Positions 35,707 to 44,721 of a stretch of 64,000 nt of DNA are shown here, in pieces. Numbering within the stretch: position 1 is the first letter of the stretch; each line of letters begins with the position of its first letter. Origin of the DNA: Rugamonas rivuli (GTDB lineage Bacteria; Pseudomonadota; Gammaproteobacteria; Burkholderiales; Burkholderiaceae_D); assembly GCF_009380165.1 (NCBI RefSeq), contig NZ_WHUF01000005.1:323248-387247 (forward strand). Reading direction: 5' to 3'. A program made the position numbers and the translations under genes. A model generated the notes under the pieces. That model was not told the DNA's origin. It made no database searches and worked only from the letters and a program-made list of their open reading frames with translations.

Positions 35707-36669
35707 ATGGAAACCAAATGGCTGGAAGACTTCATCTCGCTGGTCGAGACCAATAACTTCAGCCGCTCGGCGGCGCTGCGGCACGTGACGCAGCCCGCCT
35801 TTTCGCGCCGCATCCAGTCGCTGGAAAACTGGCTGGGCACCGACCTGGTCGACCGCACCTCCTACCCCACCACGCTGACCCCGGCCGGCATCGTGTTCTA
35901 CGAGCAGGCCTTGGAGATGCTGGCGCAGATCAACGGCGCGCGCGACATGCTGCGCTCCAAGCGCGCCGCCGCGCAGACCAGCATCGACCTGGCCGTGCCG
36001 CACACGCTGTCGCTGACCTTCGTGCCGAAATGGCTGACCGCATTGGAGCACGACTTCGCGCCCATCAGCAGCCGCCTGATGGCGCTCAACGTGCACGACG
36101 CCGTGATGCAGCTGGTCGAAGGCGGTTGCGACCTGCTGCTGTGCTACCACCATCCGCGCCAGCCGGTGCAGCTCGATCCGGGCCGCTACGACATGCTGGT
36201 GCTGGGCCGCGAATCGCTGCGCGCCTACGCCCGCTGCGACAAGAACAAGGCGCCGGAATTCACACTGCCCGGCACCAAGAAGGAGCCGCTGCCGTTTTTG
36301 TCGTACACGAATAACGCCTACCTGGGCCGCATGGTGGAGCTGATCCTGACCGACTCCAAAACCCCGCTGCACCTGGACCCGCACTACGAAACCGACATGG
36401 CCGAAGGCCTGAAGATGATGGCGCTGGAGGGCCGCGGCGTGGCCTTCCTGCCCGAATCTGCGGTGACGCGGGAGCTCAAGCAGAAGCAGCTGGCGCGCGC
36501 CGACGGCGGCGCCTCGGAATGGGAAATCGAGATGGAAATCCGCCTCTACCGCGAGCGCCCGTCGGCACACCGGCGCGGCAAGGCCATCGTCGAACGGCTG
36601 TGGGAATTCCTCGAACAGCAGCAGAAAAACAGCGGCCGCAAACGCCGCGTCGCGGTGTCGGAACGCTAG
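35707..36669 (+). CDS. LysR-type regulator, HypT-like
   Basis: A 320-residue LysR protein whose whole length parallels E. coli HypT (YjiE), as I recall that sequence: METKWLEDFISL, VTQPAFSRRIQSLE, AVPHTLSLTFVPKW, YTNNAYLGRMVELIL and LEGRGVAFLPE. HypT is activated by hypochlorite through Met oxidation; whether this relative senses oxidants is unknown. It lies 12 bp after the MFS gene and just before gdhA, with a LysR-box-type dyad in the gap between it and gdhA. It may regulate gdhA, its own operon, or both. Confidence 0.85.
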   Translation: METKWLEDFISLVETNNFSRSAALRHVTQPAFSRRIQSLENWLGTDLVDRTSYPTTLTPAGIVFYEQALEMLAQINGARDMLRSKRAAAQTSIDLAVPHTLSLTFVPKWLTALEHDFAPISSRLMALNVHDAVMQLVEGGCDLLLCYHHPRQPVQLDPGRYDMLVLGRESLRAYARCDKNKAPEFTLPGTKKEPLPFLSYTNNAYLGRMVELILTDSKTPLHLDPHYETDMAEGLKMMALEGRGVAFLPESAVTRELKQKQLARADGGASEWEIEMEIRLYRERPSAHRRGKAIVERLWEFLEQQQKNSGRKRRVAVSER

Positions 36670-36716
36670 CCGGTTCAGTAGCACTACGGAGTACCGCTGC
36701 AGTACCACTTCGTTAA

Positions 36717-36735
36717 CTATGCATTTTTTGCATAG
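36717..36735. promoter_or_regulatory. LysR-box-like dyad upstream of gdhA
   Basis: CTATGCA-N5-TGCATAG, a perfect 7-5-7 palindrome, lies 111 bases before the gdhA start and 47 bases after the stop of the HypT-like gene. A further partial copy (GAATGCGCATAC) follows at about 36739. It is a good candidate site for that LysR regulator. Confidence 0.5.
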
Positions 36736-36846
36736 CCGAATGCGCATACAGCATTGGCCCGCCTCAAGCCTCCAGGCCTATGATTCGCTCCACTTGAAGA
36801 CCGCCACGAGCGGATTTCAGCCACGAATTCCATCGGAGACTTGAGC

Positions 36847-38139
36847 ATGACCACTGTACAAGCACACGCACTTCCTTCCTACCTCAATCCAGAAGACCTG
36901 GGCCCTTGGGGCGTCTACCTGCAGCAGATCGACCGCGTTACCCCGCACCTGGGCAGCCTGTCGCGCTGGGTCGAAACCCTGAAGCGTCCGAAGCGCATCC
37001 TGACCGTCGACGTGCCGATCGAGCGCGATGACGGCACCATCGCCCACTACGAAGGCTACCGCGTCCAGCACAATATGTCGCGCGGCCCAGGTAAAGGCGG
37101 CGTGCGCTTCCACCAGGACGTGACCCTGTCCGAAGTGATGGCACTGTCGGCATGGATGACCGTTAAAAACGCGGCAGTCAACGTGCCATACGGCGGCGCC
37201 AAAGGCGGCATCCGTGTCGATCCGAAGACCCTGTCCCGCGGCGAACTGCAGCGCCTGACCCGCCGCTACACCAGCGAAATCTCGCTGATCATCGGACCAA
37301 ACAAGGACATCCCGGCACCGGACGTCAACACCAACGAACAGGTGATGGCATGGATGATGGACTCCTACGCCATGATCGAAGGTAATCTGTCGACCGGCGT
37401 CGTCACCGGCAAACCAATCTCGCTGGGTGGCTCGCTGGGCCGCCGCGAAGCGACCGGCCGTGGCGTGTTCGTCGTGGGCCGCGAAGCCGCCGCCAAGCGC
37501 GGCGTGGCTATCGAAGGCGCTCGTGTTGCGATCCAGGGCTTCGGCAACGTCGGCGGCGTGGCTGCGACCATGTTCGCTGAAGCCGGCTCCAAAGTTATCG
37601 CCGTACAGGATCACACCGGCACCGTCGTGCATCAAGGTGGCCTGGACGTGGAACGTCTGCACAAGCACGTCGCCGAATGCGGCAGCGTGACCGGTTTCGC
37701 CGGCGCCGAAGCCTTCCTGGACCGCGACGCGTTCTGGGGCATCGAATCGGACATCCTGATTCCGGCCGCACTGGAACAGCAGATCACCGCAGCCAACGCG
37801 CCGAAGATCCGCACCAAGATCATCCTGGAAGGCGCCAACGGCCCGACCACCCCGGAAGCGGACGACATCCTGACCGACAAGGACGTGCTGATCGTGCCGG
37901 ACGTGCTGGCCAACGCCGGCGGCGTGACCGTATCGTACTTCGAGTGGGTACAGGACTTCTCCAGCTTCTTCTGGAGCGAGGACGAGATCAACGCCCGCCT
38001 GACCCGCATCATGCAGGACGCCTTCAACGCCGTATGGTCGGTGTCGCAGGAGAAGAAGGTCACGCTGCGTACCGCCACCTTCATCCTGGCGTGCACCCGC
38101 GTGCTGCAGGCCCGCGAAGTACGCGGCCTGTATCCATGA
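36847..38139 (+). CDS. gdhA: Glutamate dehydrogenase (Glu/Leu/Phe/Val family)
   Basis: The 430-residue enzyme interconverts glutamate and 2-oxoglutarate plus ammonia. The substrate-binding region has YRVQHNMSRGPGKGGVRFH and the catalytic-Lys loop PYGGAKGGIRVDP; the dinucleotide domain has QGFGNVGGVAA. Length and sequence type fit the hexameric catabolic or NAD-preferring class common in Burkholderiales. The ATG at 36847 has GGAGAC seven bases upstream. Many codons are less G/C-ending than average, as expected for high expression. Monocistronic, with a terminator at 38162. Confidence 0.94.
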   Translation: MTTVQAHALPSYLNPEDLGPWGVYLQQIDRVTPHLGSLSRWVETLKRPKRILTVDVPIERDDGTIAHYEGYRVQHNMSRGPGKGGVRFHQDVTLSEVMALSAWMTVKNAAVNVPYGGAKGGIRVDPKTLSRGELQRLTRRYTSEISLIIGPNKDIPAPDVNTNEQVMAWMMDSYAMIEGNLSTGVVTGKPISLGGSLGRREATGRGVFVVGREAAAKRGVAIEGARVAIQGFGNVGGVAATMFAEAGSKVIAVQDHTGTVVHQGGLDVERLHKHVAECGSVTGFAGAEAFLDRDAFWGIESDILIPAALEQQITAANAPKIRTKIILEGANGPTTPEADDILTDKDVLIVPDVLANAGGVTVSYFEWVQDFSSFFWSEDEINARLTRIMQDAFNAVWSVSQEKKVTLRTATFILACTRVLQAREVRGLYP

Positions 38140-38161
38140 TCGACTAATCCCCAGCAGTTTG

Positions 38162-38196
38162 CGCCTGCACCGGCTTCGGCCCGTGCAGGCGTTTTT
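38162..38196 (+). terminator. Terminator of gdhA
   Basis: The stem CGCCTGCAC/GTGCAGGCG with loop rich in GGCTTCGGCC is followed by TTTTT. Confidence 0.88.
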
Positions 38197-38230
38197 CGCA
38201 TTCAGAGCCAATAAAATAACGAGGACACCC

Positions 38231-39463
38231 ATGAGCACCATCGAACAGAAAGCGCTGGCCTACCACCGCGCCGGCAGCGCCGGCAAGATCGCCATCGAAG
38301 TGACCAAGAGCGTCAGCACCCAGGAAGACCTGGCGCTGGCGTACTCGCCGGGCGTGGCCGCGCCATGCGTGGAAATCCAGCGCGAGCCGGCCAAGGCCTA
38401 CGAGTACACCGCCAAGGGCAACCTGGTCGGCGTCATCACCAACGGTACGGCGGTGCTTGGCCTGGGCAATATCGGCGCGCTGGCCGGCAAGCCTGTGATG
38501 GAAGGCAAAGTGGTGCTGTTCAAAAAATTCGGCGGCATCGACGCCTTCGACATCGAGATCGACGAAACCGATCCCGATAAGCTGATCGACATCATCGCCG
38601 CGCTGCACCCGACCTTCGGCGGCATCAACCTGGAAGACATCAAGGCGCCGGAATGCTTCTACATCGAGCGCAAGCTGCGCGAGCGCCTGTCGATCCCGGT
38701 GTTCCATGACGACCAGCACGGCACCGCCATCGTGGTCGGCGCCGGCATGCTGAACGCGATCGAGATGACCGGCCGCGATATCGCCACCGTGAAGATCGTC
38801 TGCTCCGGCGCAGGCGCGGCGGCCATCGCCTGCCTGGAACTGCTGGTGGACCTGGGCGCGGAACGCAAGAACATCTACGTCTGCGACAGCAAAGGCGTGC
38901 TGACCACCGCCCGCAACCTGGACGGCGAAAAAGCCGCATGGGCGCAGGACACCAATGCCAGCAAGCTGTCCGACGTGATGGAAGGCGCCGACGTGTTCCT
39001 CGGCGTGTCCGGTCCTGGCGTGCTGTCGCCGCTGGATATCGAGCGCATGAAGCCGCAGCCTATCGTGTTCACGCTGGCCAATCCGGAGCCGGAGCTGCGT
39101 CCGGAACTGGTGCGCGAAGTGGCGCCGGACGCCATCATCGCCACCGGCCGTTCGGACTATCCTAACCAGATCAACAACGCGCTGTGCTTCCCATACCTGT
39201 TCCGCGCTGCGCTCGATTGCGGCGCCTCGACCATCAACCAGGAAATGAAGCGCGCCTGCGTAGTGGCGCTGGCCGACATGGCGCGCAGCGACGCCCGCTT
39301 CGGCAAGGACTACGTGGTGCCAGGCCTGCTGGACCCGCGCCTGCTGAGCGGAGTGACGCCGAAGATCGCCACCGCCGCCTGGCGCAGCGGCGTCGCCCGC
39401 AAGGAGCTGAACGAACTGGAATACGCGGACGACCTGCGTGATCTGGCGGAATCGCTGATCTAA
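38231..39463 (+). CDS. Malic enzyme, short form without a phosphotransacetylase domain
   Basis: This 410-residue enzyme decarboxylates malate to pyruvate with reduction of NAD(P)+. Visible are LAYSPGVAAPC, NGTAVLGLGNIGALAGKPVMEGK, the metal and substrate region FHDDQHGTAI, and the nucleotide motif CSGAGAAAIA. The usual MaeB of proteobacteria has an added phosphotransacetylase-like half (about 760 residues in all), which is absent here, with a clean stop. The ATG at 38231 is in the right place relative to homologues; the frame upstream from 38159 overlaps the gdhA terminator. Confidence 0.9.
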   Translation: MSTIEQKALAYHRAGSAGKIAIEVTKSVSTQEDLALAYSPGVAAPCVEIQREPAKAYEYTAKGNLVGVITNGTAVLGLGNIGALAGKPVMEGKVVLFKKFGGIDAFDIEIDETDPDKLIDIIAALHPTFGGINLEDIKAPECFYIERKLRERLSIPVFHDDQHGTAIVVGAGMLNAIEMTGRDIATVKIVCSGAGAAAIACLELLVDLGAERKNIYVCDSKGVLTTARNLDGEKAAWAQDTNASKLSDVMEGADVFLGVSGPGVLSPLDIERMKPQPIVFTLANPEPELRPELVREVAPDAIIATGRSDYPNQINNALCFPYLFRAALDCGASTINQEMKRACVVALADMARSDARFGKDYVVPGLLDPRLLSGVTPKIATAAWRSGVARKELNELEYADDLRDLAESLI

Positions 39464-39492
39464 GAGCTTGATGCGCCGGAGCTAACCCTGAT

Positions 39493-40005
39493 CTACCAGG
39501 ACTGCGACGGCGCACTCTTTACATTGAAGCCCTCCTCGTCCGTCGGGGGCACGAAGAATTGCGTGATCAAGTCAAATTCAGCCTCGCTCGTGCTGAACTG
39601 ATGCAGGCCTTCTTCGTTACGGCGCCTCAAACGCCGCTTGCACTCTTCGTCGCTGACATCCAGATAATGCAGGCAGTGCGCGGCCGAGGTGTCGGCGAAC
39701 AGCGTCTTCATCCAGCTGCGCGTCGCGATCGTATTCGCCGGGAAGTCCAATACGACCGAACTGCCGGCGGCCAGCACGTCTTTGATCAAGCCTTGCAGAG
39801 CGCTCCGCAATTTCGTCGTGCAGCGGACGTAATCAGCCAATGACAGGATTTCGCCGGGATAGAGGATAGCCAGCATCTTGTCCTCGCTGATCACCACCGT
39901 GTTCGGCGTTTTCGCCAACTCGCTCACCAACGTGGATTTTCCAGCCGCGATTTTGCCGCATACGAGATGCAAGGTCGGGACATTAGTTACATCGTCTGTT
40001 TTCAT
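39493..40005 (-). CDS. P-loop ATP-binding protein (AAA_33/kinase-like)
   Basis: A 170-residue protein with a Walker A motif, GKIAAGKST, at residues 17-25, a Walker B-like SVVLDFPANT, and an LID-like Arg-rich segment CKRRLRRRNEEG. This fits the AAA_33 or zeta/APS-kinase-like phosphotransferase group; the target is unknown. It lies downstream of two small secreted-protein genes on the same strand with a 17-base gap, so is possibly last in their transcript, though its cytoplasmic nature is unlike theirs. Confidence 0.85.
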   Translation of the reverse strand: MKTDDVTNVPTLHLVCGKIAAGKSTLVSELAKTPNTVVISEDKMLAILYPGEILSLADYVRCTTKLRSALQGLIKDVLAAGSSVVLDFPANTIATRSWMKTLFADTSAAHCLHYLDVSDEECKRRLRRRNEEGLHQFSTSEAEFDLITQFFVPPTDEEGFNVKSAPSQSW

Positions 40006-40022
40006 GTAACTCTCCAGCGCCG

Positions 40023-40523
40023 TTATTTAACCGCCAGCTTGGTCAGGACCAGCTGCGCGATCGGATGCGGCCACGACTCGAAGTTGACCAGTCCTGCCTG
40101 GACCGGAATGATGCTGGTGCCGACAGGGCCCTTGCCGGCCGGCGTCACCATCACGCCATTCATCATCAGCGTGTACTTGGTGCGATTGACGATTTCCAGC
40201 AGCATCGTGGAACTGCCATCTTCCTTGACCGACTGCGTGAAGCGCAAGGAAACGTCGGCGGACTCCGGGTTCGGCAGGTATTTGACCGCCGCCACCGCAC
40301 CATTCTGAACATCGAGGCCGATGCCGAAGTAATCGTCCTTGAACAGAAACACCGAGCCATTGAGCACGAACGGCACCTTGCCAACCGGGTACTCCACGTA
40401 GTGTGTTTTATCCTGATGCAGCCGCAAGGTGTACGGTTCGCGAAAAACGACGCCCTCGTCGGCCATCGCGAAATTGGTGACGGCCGCCAGGGCCAATACA
40501 ATGCTTCGGTAGGTAAAATTCAT
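40023..40523 (-). CDS. Hypothetical secreted protein
   Basis: A 166-residue protein with a signal peptide (MNFTYRSIVLALAAVTNFAMA). The mature part is beta-rich, with alternating hydrophobic segments (SVFLFKDDYFGIGLDV, STMLLEIVNRTKYTLMM) like an immunoglobulin-fold or usher-type periplasmic domain. I do not recognise a family. It follows another small secreted gene by 15 bases in a run with the DUF885 peptidase gene, so the three may work together at the envelope. Confidence 0.7.
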   Translation of the reverse strand: MNFTYRSIVLALAAVTNFAMADEGVVFREPYTLRLHQDKTHYVEYPVGKVPFVLNGSVFLFKDDYFGIGLDVQNGAVAAVKYLPNPESADVSLRFTQSVKEDGSSTMLLEIVNRTKYTLMMNGVMVTPAGKGPVGTSIIPVQAGLVNFESWPHPIAQLVLTKLAVK

Positions 40524-40538
40524 AGCGCAAGTGGGTGG

Positions 40539-40970
40539 TTAAGAACAGTTAAACAGCACATCAAGCCTGAAGCGCCTGCGCTTGCCCTTTTCAATCAGGA
40601 TAGCGACAGCGTGCTCCTTGATGGTGTAGGTGATGTTTTTGATGGTTTCGGTTTTCTCGTCGCTGAGCGGCTTGATCTCGACATCCAGGCCCCCGCCTTG
40701 ATAGCGGCGCGGCTTGCCGTCGCCCACATCATGGCTGCTGGAGGAAGGCACAGCCACCAGGCGCCCGGCGGATGACATGAGCAGATCGCCGTTCAATTCA
40801 TACCCTACCAGCTTGCCCTTGTTTTTGAGCGTCGCATAGCAGGTCTTGGCTTCCAGCCGTCCGGCCGCCAGCTTGCTGTCCATTGGAATATCGACCGCCC
40901 ACACCGCCGACACTGCGCAGCAGAAGCCAGCCACCACGCACGTTTTTATAAGATTTGCGTAACGTTTCAT
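40539..40970 (-). CDS. Hypothetical secreted protein
   Basis: A 143-residue protein with signal peptide (MKRYANLIKTCVVAGFCCAVSAVWA). The mature part contains two Cys (KTCYATL and the C-terminal FNCS) that could form a disulfide linking both ends, in a beta-rich fold. No family is recognised. Its start overlaps the stop of the DUF885 gene by four bases (ATGA), which indicates co-translation. Confidence 0.7.
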   Translation of the reverse strand: MKRYANLIKTCVVAGFCCAVSAVWAVDIPMDSKLAAGRLEAKTCYATLKNKGKLVGYELNGDLLMSSAGRLVAVPSSSSHDVGDGKPRRYQGGGLDVEIKPLSDEKTETIKNITYTIKEHAVAILIEKGKRRRFRLDVLFNCS

Positions 40971-42808
40971 TGGGTCTGTATTTTTTTGCGCTGCGCGATC
41001 CAGTCGTCGATCACCCGCTCCAGAACGGCGAGCGGCAGCGAACCGTGGGACAGCACTTCGTTATGGAACTGCTTCAGATCGAATCTGGCGCCCAACTCCT
41101 GCTTCGCGTGTTCGCGCATCGCCAGTATCCTCACCATCCCGGTCTTGTAGGCCAGCGCCTGCCCCGGATCGACGATGTAGCGTTCCACCTCCGCCGTCAC
41201 ATCGCCCTCCTGCATGCCGGTGTTCTCCATCATATAGCTGATGGCCTGCTCACGCGTCCAATGCTTGTAATGGATGCCGGTATCGACCACCAGCCGCGTC
41301 GAGCGCAGCATCTCTTCGCGCAGGCGGCCCAGGTTATCCAGCGCATCCTTCTCGTAGCCCTGCTCATACGCCAGCCGTTCCGCATACAGCGCCCAGCCCT
41401 CCGCATAGGCGGTAAAGCCTATCACACGGCGGAAGAACGGCACGTCGCTCAGCTCCTGCGCAATCGCCACCTGGAAGTGATGGCCAGGTATGCCTTCATG
41501 ATAAGCCAGCGTGCGCATGACGAACTTCGGCGTCTCGCCGGGATTGCGCATATTGGCGTAGAAGATGCCGGGCCGGCTGCCATCGAAGGAGCCTTCGCTG
41601 TAATAGGCTCCCGGCGCGGTCGCCTCGGAAGCCGGCGGAATCTGCTCGACCTTCACGCCCAGGCTAGGACGGATATCGAAAGCGCGCCCGATGCCGCTGT
41701 TGATCTCGTCGAGTATCACCTGGTAGCGGCCCAGCATGTCCTTCTTGCCAGCCGGCGTATTCGGATACTGCTGCTCCGGGCGGCTGGCCAGCTGCTGCAC
41801 GCGCGCGCCGACCGAGCCTTCGGACAAGCCTTGCTGCTTGAGGATGGCGTCCATCTCCCCGCTCACCCGCTCCACTTCGGCCAGGCCCAGGTCATGCACC
41901 TGCTGCGGCGTCATGGCGGATGTGGTGTGCTGGCGCACGCACCACGCGTAGTAGGCGTCGCCATTCGGCAGGCTCCAGGCGCCGTCGTTGCGCTGCGCCT
42001 TCGGCTGCAAAGCGGTGAAGTAGGCGATCAGGCCACGATAAGCCGGATATACCTGCTCCTGCACCGCCGCCTCAACCTGGGACAGCAAACGCTTGCGGGT
42101 ATCGGCGTCCATCTCGCCGGCCGGGATCTTGTCCAGCTTCTGCTTGAAGCTGACATACAGCACGTGCTGCTGCGGCGCCTGCGCGATCATGCCCTGCATC
42201 TGCGCCAGCACCTTCTCCACCGTGAAGCGCGGCGGGATGATGCCATGCGCCTCGCGCAGCTTCAGGCCTTCGGTCAGTTGGGAGAACTTCTGCGGGACCA
42301 GCTTCAGGCGCGTGATGTAGTTCTCCGCATCGGCCTTGCTTTCCACTTCGTGCGTCTGCACCAGGAAATCCGGCAACGCGCTCTGCACGCCGTGCAGCTG
42401 GTTGACCGGAAAATCGTGCAGCTTAAAGGGCTCGCTGTCGACCTGGTTTTGCAGGAAGTAGTTCAGCGTATCGTAGGACAGCTGGCCTTCGCGGTCCAGC
42501 TCATTGCGGTCGTAGCGTTTGAGTGTGGCCAGGGCGTCCTTGGCCAGGGCGAGCATCTTCTGCTCGTGCGCGGGCGTGGCGTCGTCCAGCTTCGCGCTGG
42601 AGAAGTCCATCCAGCCGGGCAGGATGCGCATGGCAGACAACTGCTCCGGACTTTCCAGCGCGGACACCGCAAACAGCCGCGTATAAAACCAGTCCAGCTT
42701 GAGCGGCTTGAAATAAATAGTATGGGCGACCAGCGCCGCCAGAATCAACAACACGGTCGACAGCACGGCTGCCGACCATTTGAATACACGTTTCACCAAG
42801 CCCCCCAT
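40967..42808 (-). CDS. DUF885 family metallopeptidase-like protein
   Basis: The 613-residue protein has an N-terminal membrane anchor (about 5-32) and a DUF885 domain. The HEGIPGHH motif (in LAYHEGIPGHHFQVA) and the downstream AYAEGWALYAERLA, with a Glu likely acting as third ligand, are those of DUF885, thought to be Zn-dependent carboxypeptidase-like. It is anchored with the catalytic part outside the cytoplasm. The ATG start has a weak ribosome-binding site; a GTG four codons on, behind GGGGGG, is possible. First gene of a run with two small secreted proteins. Confidence 0.88.
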   Translation of the reverse strand: MGGLVKRVFKWSAAVLSTVLLILAALVAHTIYFKPLKLDWFYTRLFAVSALESPEQLSAMRILPGWMDFSSAKLDDATPAHEQKMLALAKDALATLKRYDRNELDREGQLSYDTLNYFLQNQVDSEPFKLHDFPVNQLHGVQSALPDFLVQTHEVESKADAENYITRLKLVPQKFSQLTEGLKLREAHGIIPPRFTVEKVLAQMQGMIAQAPQQHVLYVSFKQKLDKIPAGEMDADTRKRLLSQVEAAVQEQVYPAYRGLIAYFTALQPKAQRNDGAWSLPNGDAYYAWCVRQHTTSAMTPQQVHDLGLAEVERVSGEMDAILKQQGLSEGSVGARVQQLASRPEQQYPNTPAGKKDMLGRYQVILDEINSGIGRAFDIRPSLGVKVEQIPPASEATAPGAYYSEGSFDGSRPGIFYANMRNPGETPKFVMRTLAYHEGIPGHHFQVAIAQELSDVPFFRRVIGFTAYAEGWALYAERLAYEQGYEKDALDNLGRLREEMLRSTRLVVDTGIHYKHWTREQAISYMMENTGMQEGDVTAEVERYIVDPGQALAYKTGMVRILAMREHAKQELGARFDLKQFHNEVLSHGSLPLAVLERVIDDWIAQRKKIQTQ

Positions 42809-42864
42809 TAATCATAATTATTTATCAATTATGTAATGAGCGGCTCCACGTATGCAAGCGATAT

Positions 42865-44526
42865 CTAGCCGTTGGCGATGCGGCGCACCTCGTCGTTGCG
42901 GCGAGCCGAAGCCGCAGCCGGCTGGCGGCGCGCGTGGCCGCGCATACCCACTACGCTGGCCGAGCGCGGGCCCTTGCCCGCCTCCAGCTTGAATACATCC
43001 ACCACATGCGCCAGGCTGGAGGCCTGGTCCTGCAGCTCCTGCGCCGCCGCCGTGGCTTGCTCGACCAGCGCGGTGTTCTGCTGCGTCATGCTGTCCATCT
43101 CGCCGATGGCGTCGTTGACCTGCTCGATGCCCGCCGTCTGCTCCATGCTGGCGCCGCTGATTTCGCCCATAATCTCGGTCACGCGCTTCACGCTGGCCAC
43201 CACTTCATGCATGGTCTCACCCGCCTTGTGCACCAGCTCCGAGCCGGTGCCGACCTTCTCCACCGAATCGTCGATCAGCGACTTGATCTCCTTGGCCGCA
43301 GCGGCCGAGCGCTGCGCCAGGTTGCGCACCTCGGTCGCCACCACCGCGAAGCCACGGCCCTGCTCACCGGCGCGCGCCGCCTCCACCGCAGCATTCAGCG
43401 CCAGGATATTGGTCTGGAACGCGATGCCGTCGATGACCGAGATGATGTCCACGATCTTCTTCGACGACTCGTTGATCGACGCCATCGTCACCGTCACCTG
43501 CTCCATCACCTGGCCACCCTGCTCCGACACCTCGGAAGCCGACACCGCAAGCACATTGGCCTGCTGCGCATTGCCGGCGTTCTGCTTCACGGTCGACGTC
43601 AGCTCTTCCATCGCCGTCGCCACCTTCTCCAGCGACTCCGCCTGATGCTCGGTGCGCAGCGACAGGTCGCGGTTGCCGGAAGCGATCTCCGACGACGCCG
43701 TCGCGATCATGTCCGTCCCCTGGCGCACCTGGCCGACGATGGACGACAGGCTGTCGCGCATCGCCTTGATCGCATGCAGCAGACTGGTTTTGTCATCCGA
43801 CTTCACTTCCACATCGATGGCCAGGTCGCCCTCGGCGATCTTGTTGGCGATCTCGGTGGCGTAGGCCGGTTCGCCACCCAGCTGCTTGAGCAGCAGGCGC
43901 GTATTCGCCCACGCAATCAGCACGCTGACCACGAACGACAGCACCGCCTGCAGCACGATCCACAGCCGCGCATCGCTGGCGTGGGCGTTGACGCCCGCGC
44001 TGGCGGCAGCCGTTTCCGCCTGCGCAGCAGCCATCACCGTTGCGATGTCGGTCACGATCTGGCGGCGCAGCGGGCTGCATTCCTCGGTCAGGAAGCGGCC
44101 GAAGGCTTCGTTGTCGCCGGCCTCGCGCAGCTGGCGCGGACGCTTCAGCGCATCGGCCATCTTCAGCAAGCCGCTGCGCACCTTGTCGAAATTGGCGTCG
44201 CCCGCATAGGCCGGCGTCATCTTCTCCAGCGCGGCCAGGTAGACGGCCTTCTGTTCGTCGAGCAGCGCCAGCTCCTTGGCCGCCTGCGCGTTGTCGGTGA
44301 AAATGTAAGCGTTACGCGCGGCCAGGCCGGTCTGCGCCAGCGCTTCGCGGGCCACGTACAGCGGCTCCAGCTTCTGCGCCGCCACCTGCTGCTGCAACTG
44401 GAAGGCGCCGGTGATCGACGACATGCGCACCACCGCGAACGTCGCCAGGATCAGCATCAACGCCGTCAGCGTGCCAAAACTCAGCGCAAGCTGGGTACCT
44501 ATTTTTAACTTCTTGAACGATTCCAT
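42865..44526 (-). CDS. Methyl-accepting chemotaxis protein
   Basis: A 553-residue Tar/Tsr-like receptor: transmembrane helices at about 13-33 and 190-210, a four-helix-bundle periplasmic domain between them, HAMP, and a signalling domain whose hairpin is IDGIAFQTNILALNAAVEAARAGEQGRGFAVVATEVRNLAQRSA. Methylation helices flank it (DLSLRTEHQAESLEKVATAMEELTSTV). It has no C-terminal NWETF pentapeptide, ending in an Ala/Arg-rich tail. The periplasmic ligand is unknown. Monocistronic. Confidence 0.95.
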   Translation of the reverse strand: MESFKKLKIGTQLALSFGTLTALMLILATFAVVRMSSITGAFQLQQQVAAQKLEPLYVAREALAQTGLAARNAYIFTDNAQAAKELALLDEQKAVYLAALEKMTPAYAGDANFDKVRSGLLKMADALKRPRQLREAGDNEAFGRFLTEECSPLRRQIVTDIATVMAAAQAETAAASAGVNAHASDARLWIVLQAVLSFVVSVLIAWANTRLLLKQLGGEPAYATEIANKIAEGDLAIDVEVKSDDKTSLLHAIKAMRDSLSSIVGQVRQGTDMIATASSEIASGNRDLSLRTEHQAESLEKVATAMEELTSTVKQNAGNAQQANVLAVSASEVSEQGGQVMEQVTVTMASINESSKKIVDIISVIDGIAFQTNILALNAAVEAARAGEQGRGFAVVATEVRNLAQRSAAAAKEIKSLIDDSVEKVGTGSELVHKAGETMHEVVASVKRVTEIMGEISGASMEQTAGIEQVNDAIGEMDSMTQQNTALVEQATAAAQELQDQASSLAHVVDVFKLEAGKGPRSASVVGMRGHARRQPAAASARRNDEVRRIANG

Positions 44527-44721
44527 TCAATCTTCCTGTCGAAAAGGGCGAACGCCAACGGCGACGCTTGCGGCGTCGCTGGCTCAATGAGGGGTATGGG
44601 AAAAACAAGAGAACGCGCGGCGCTGTTTGGGGCGCGCGTTGATCAGCAGTTTTCGTTATGCGGATTATGCATTAACTAATGATGAAAATAAACTACATCA
44701 TCCCTGCTTCGGCCAAATCGT

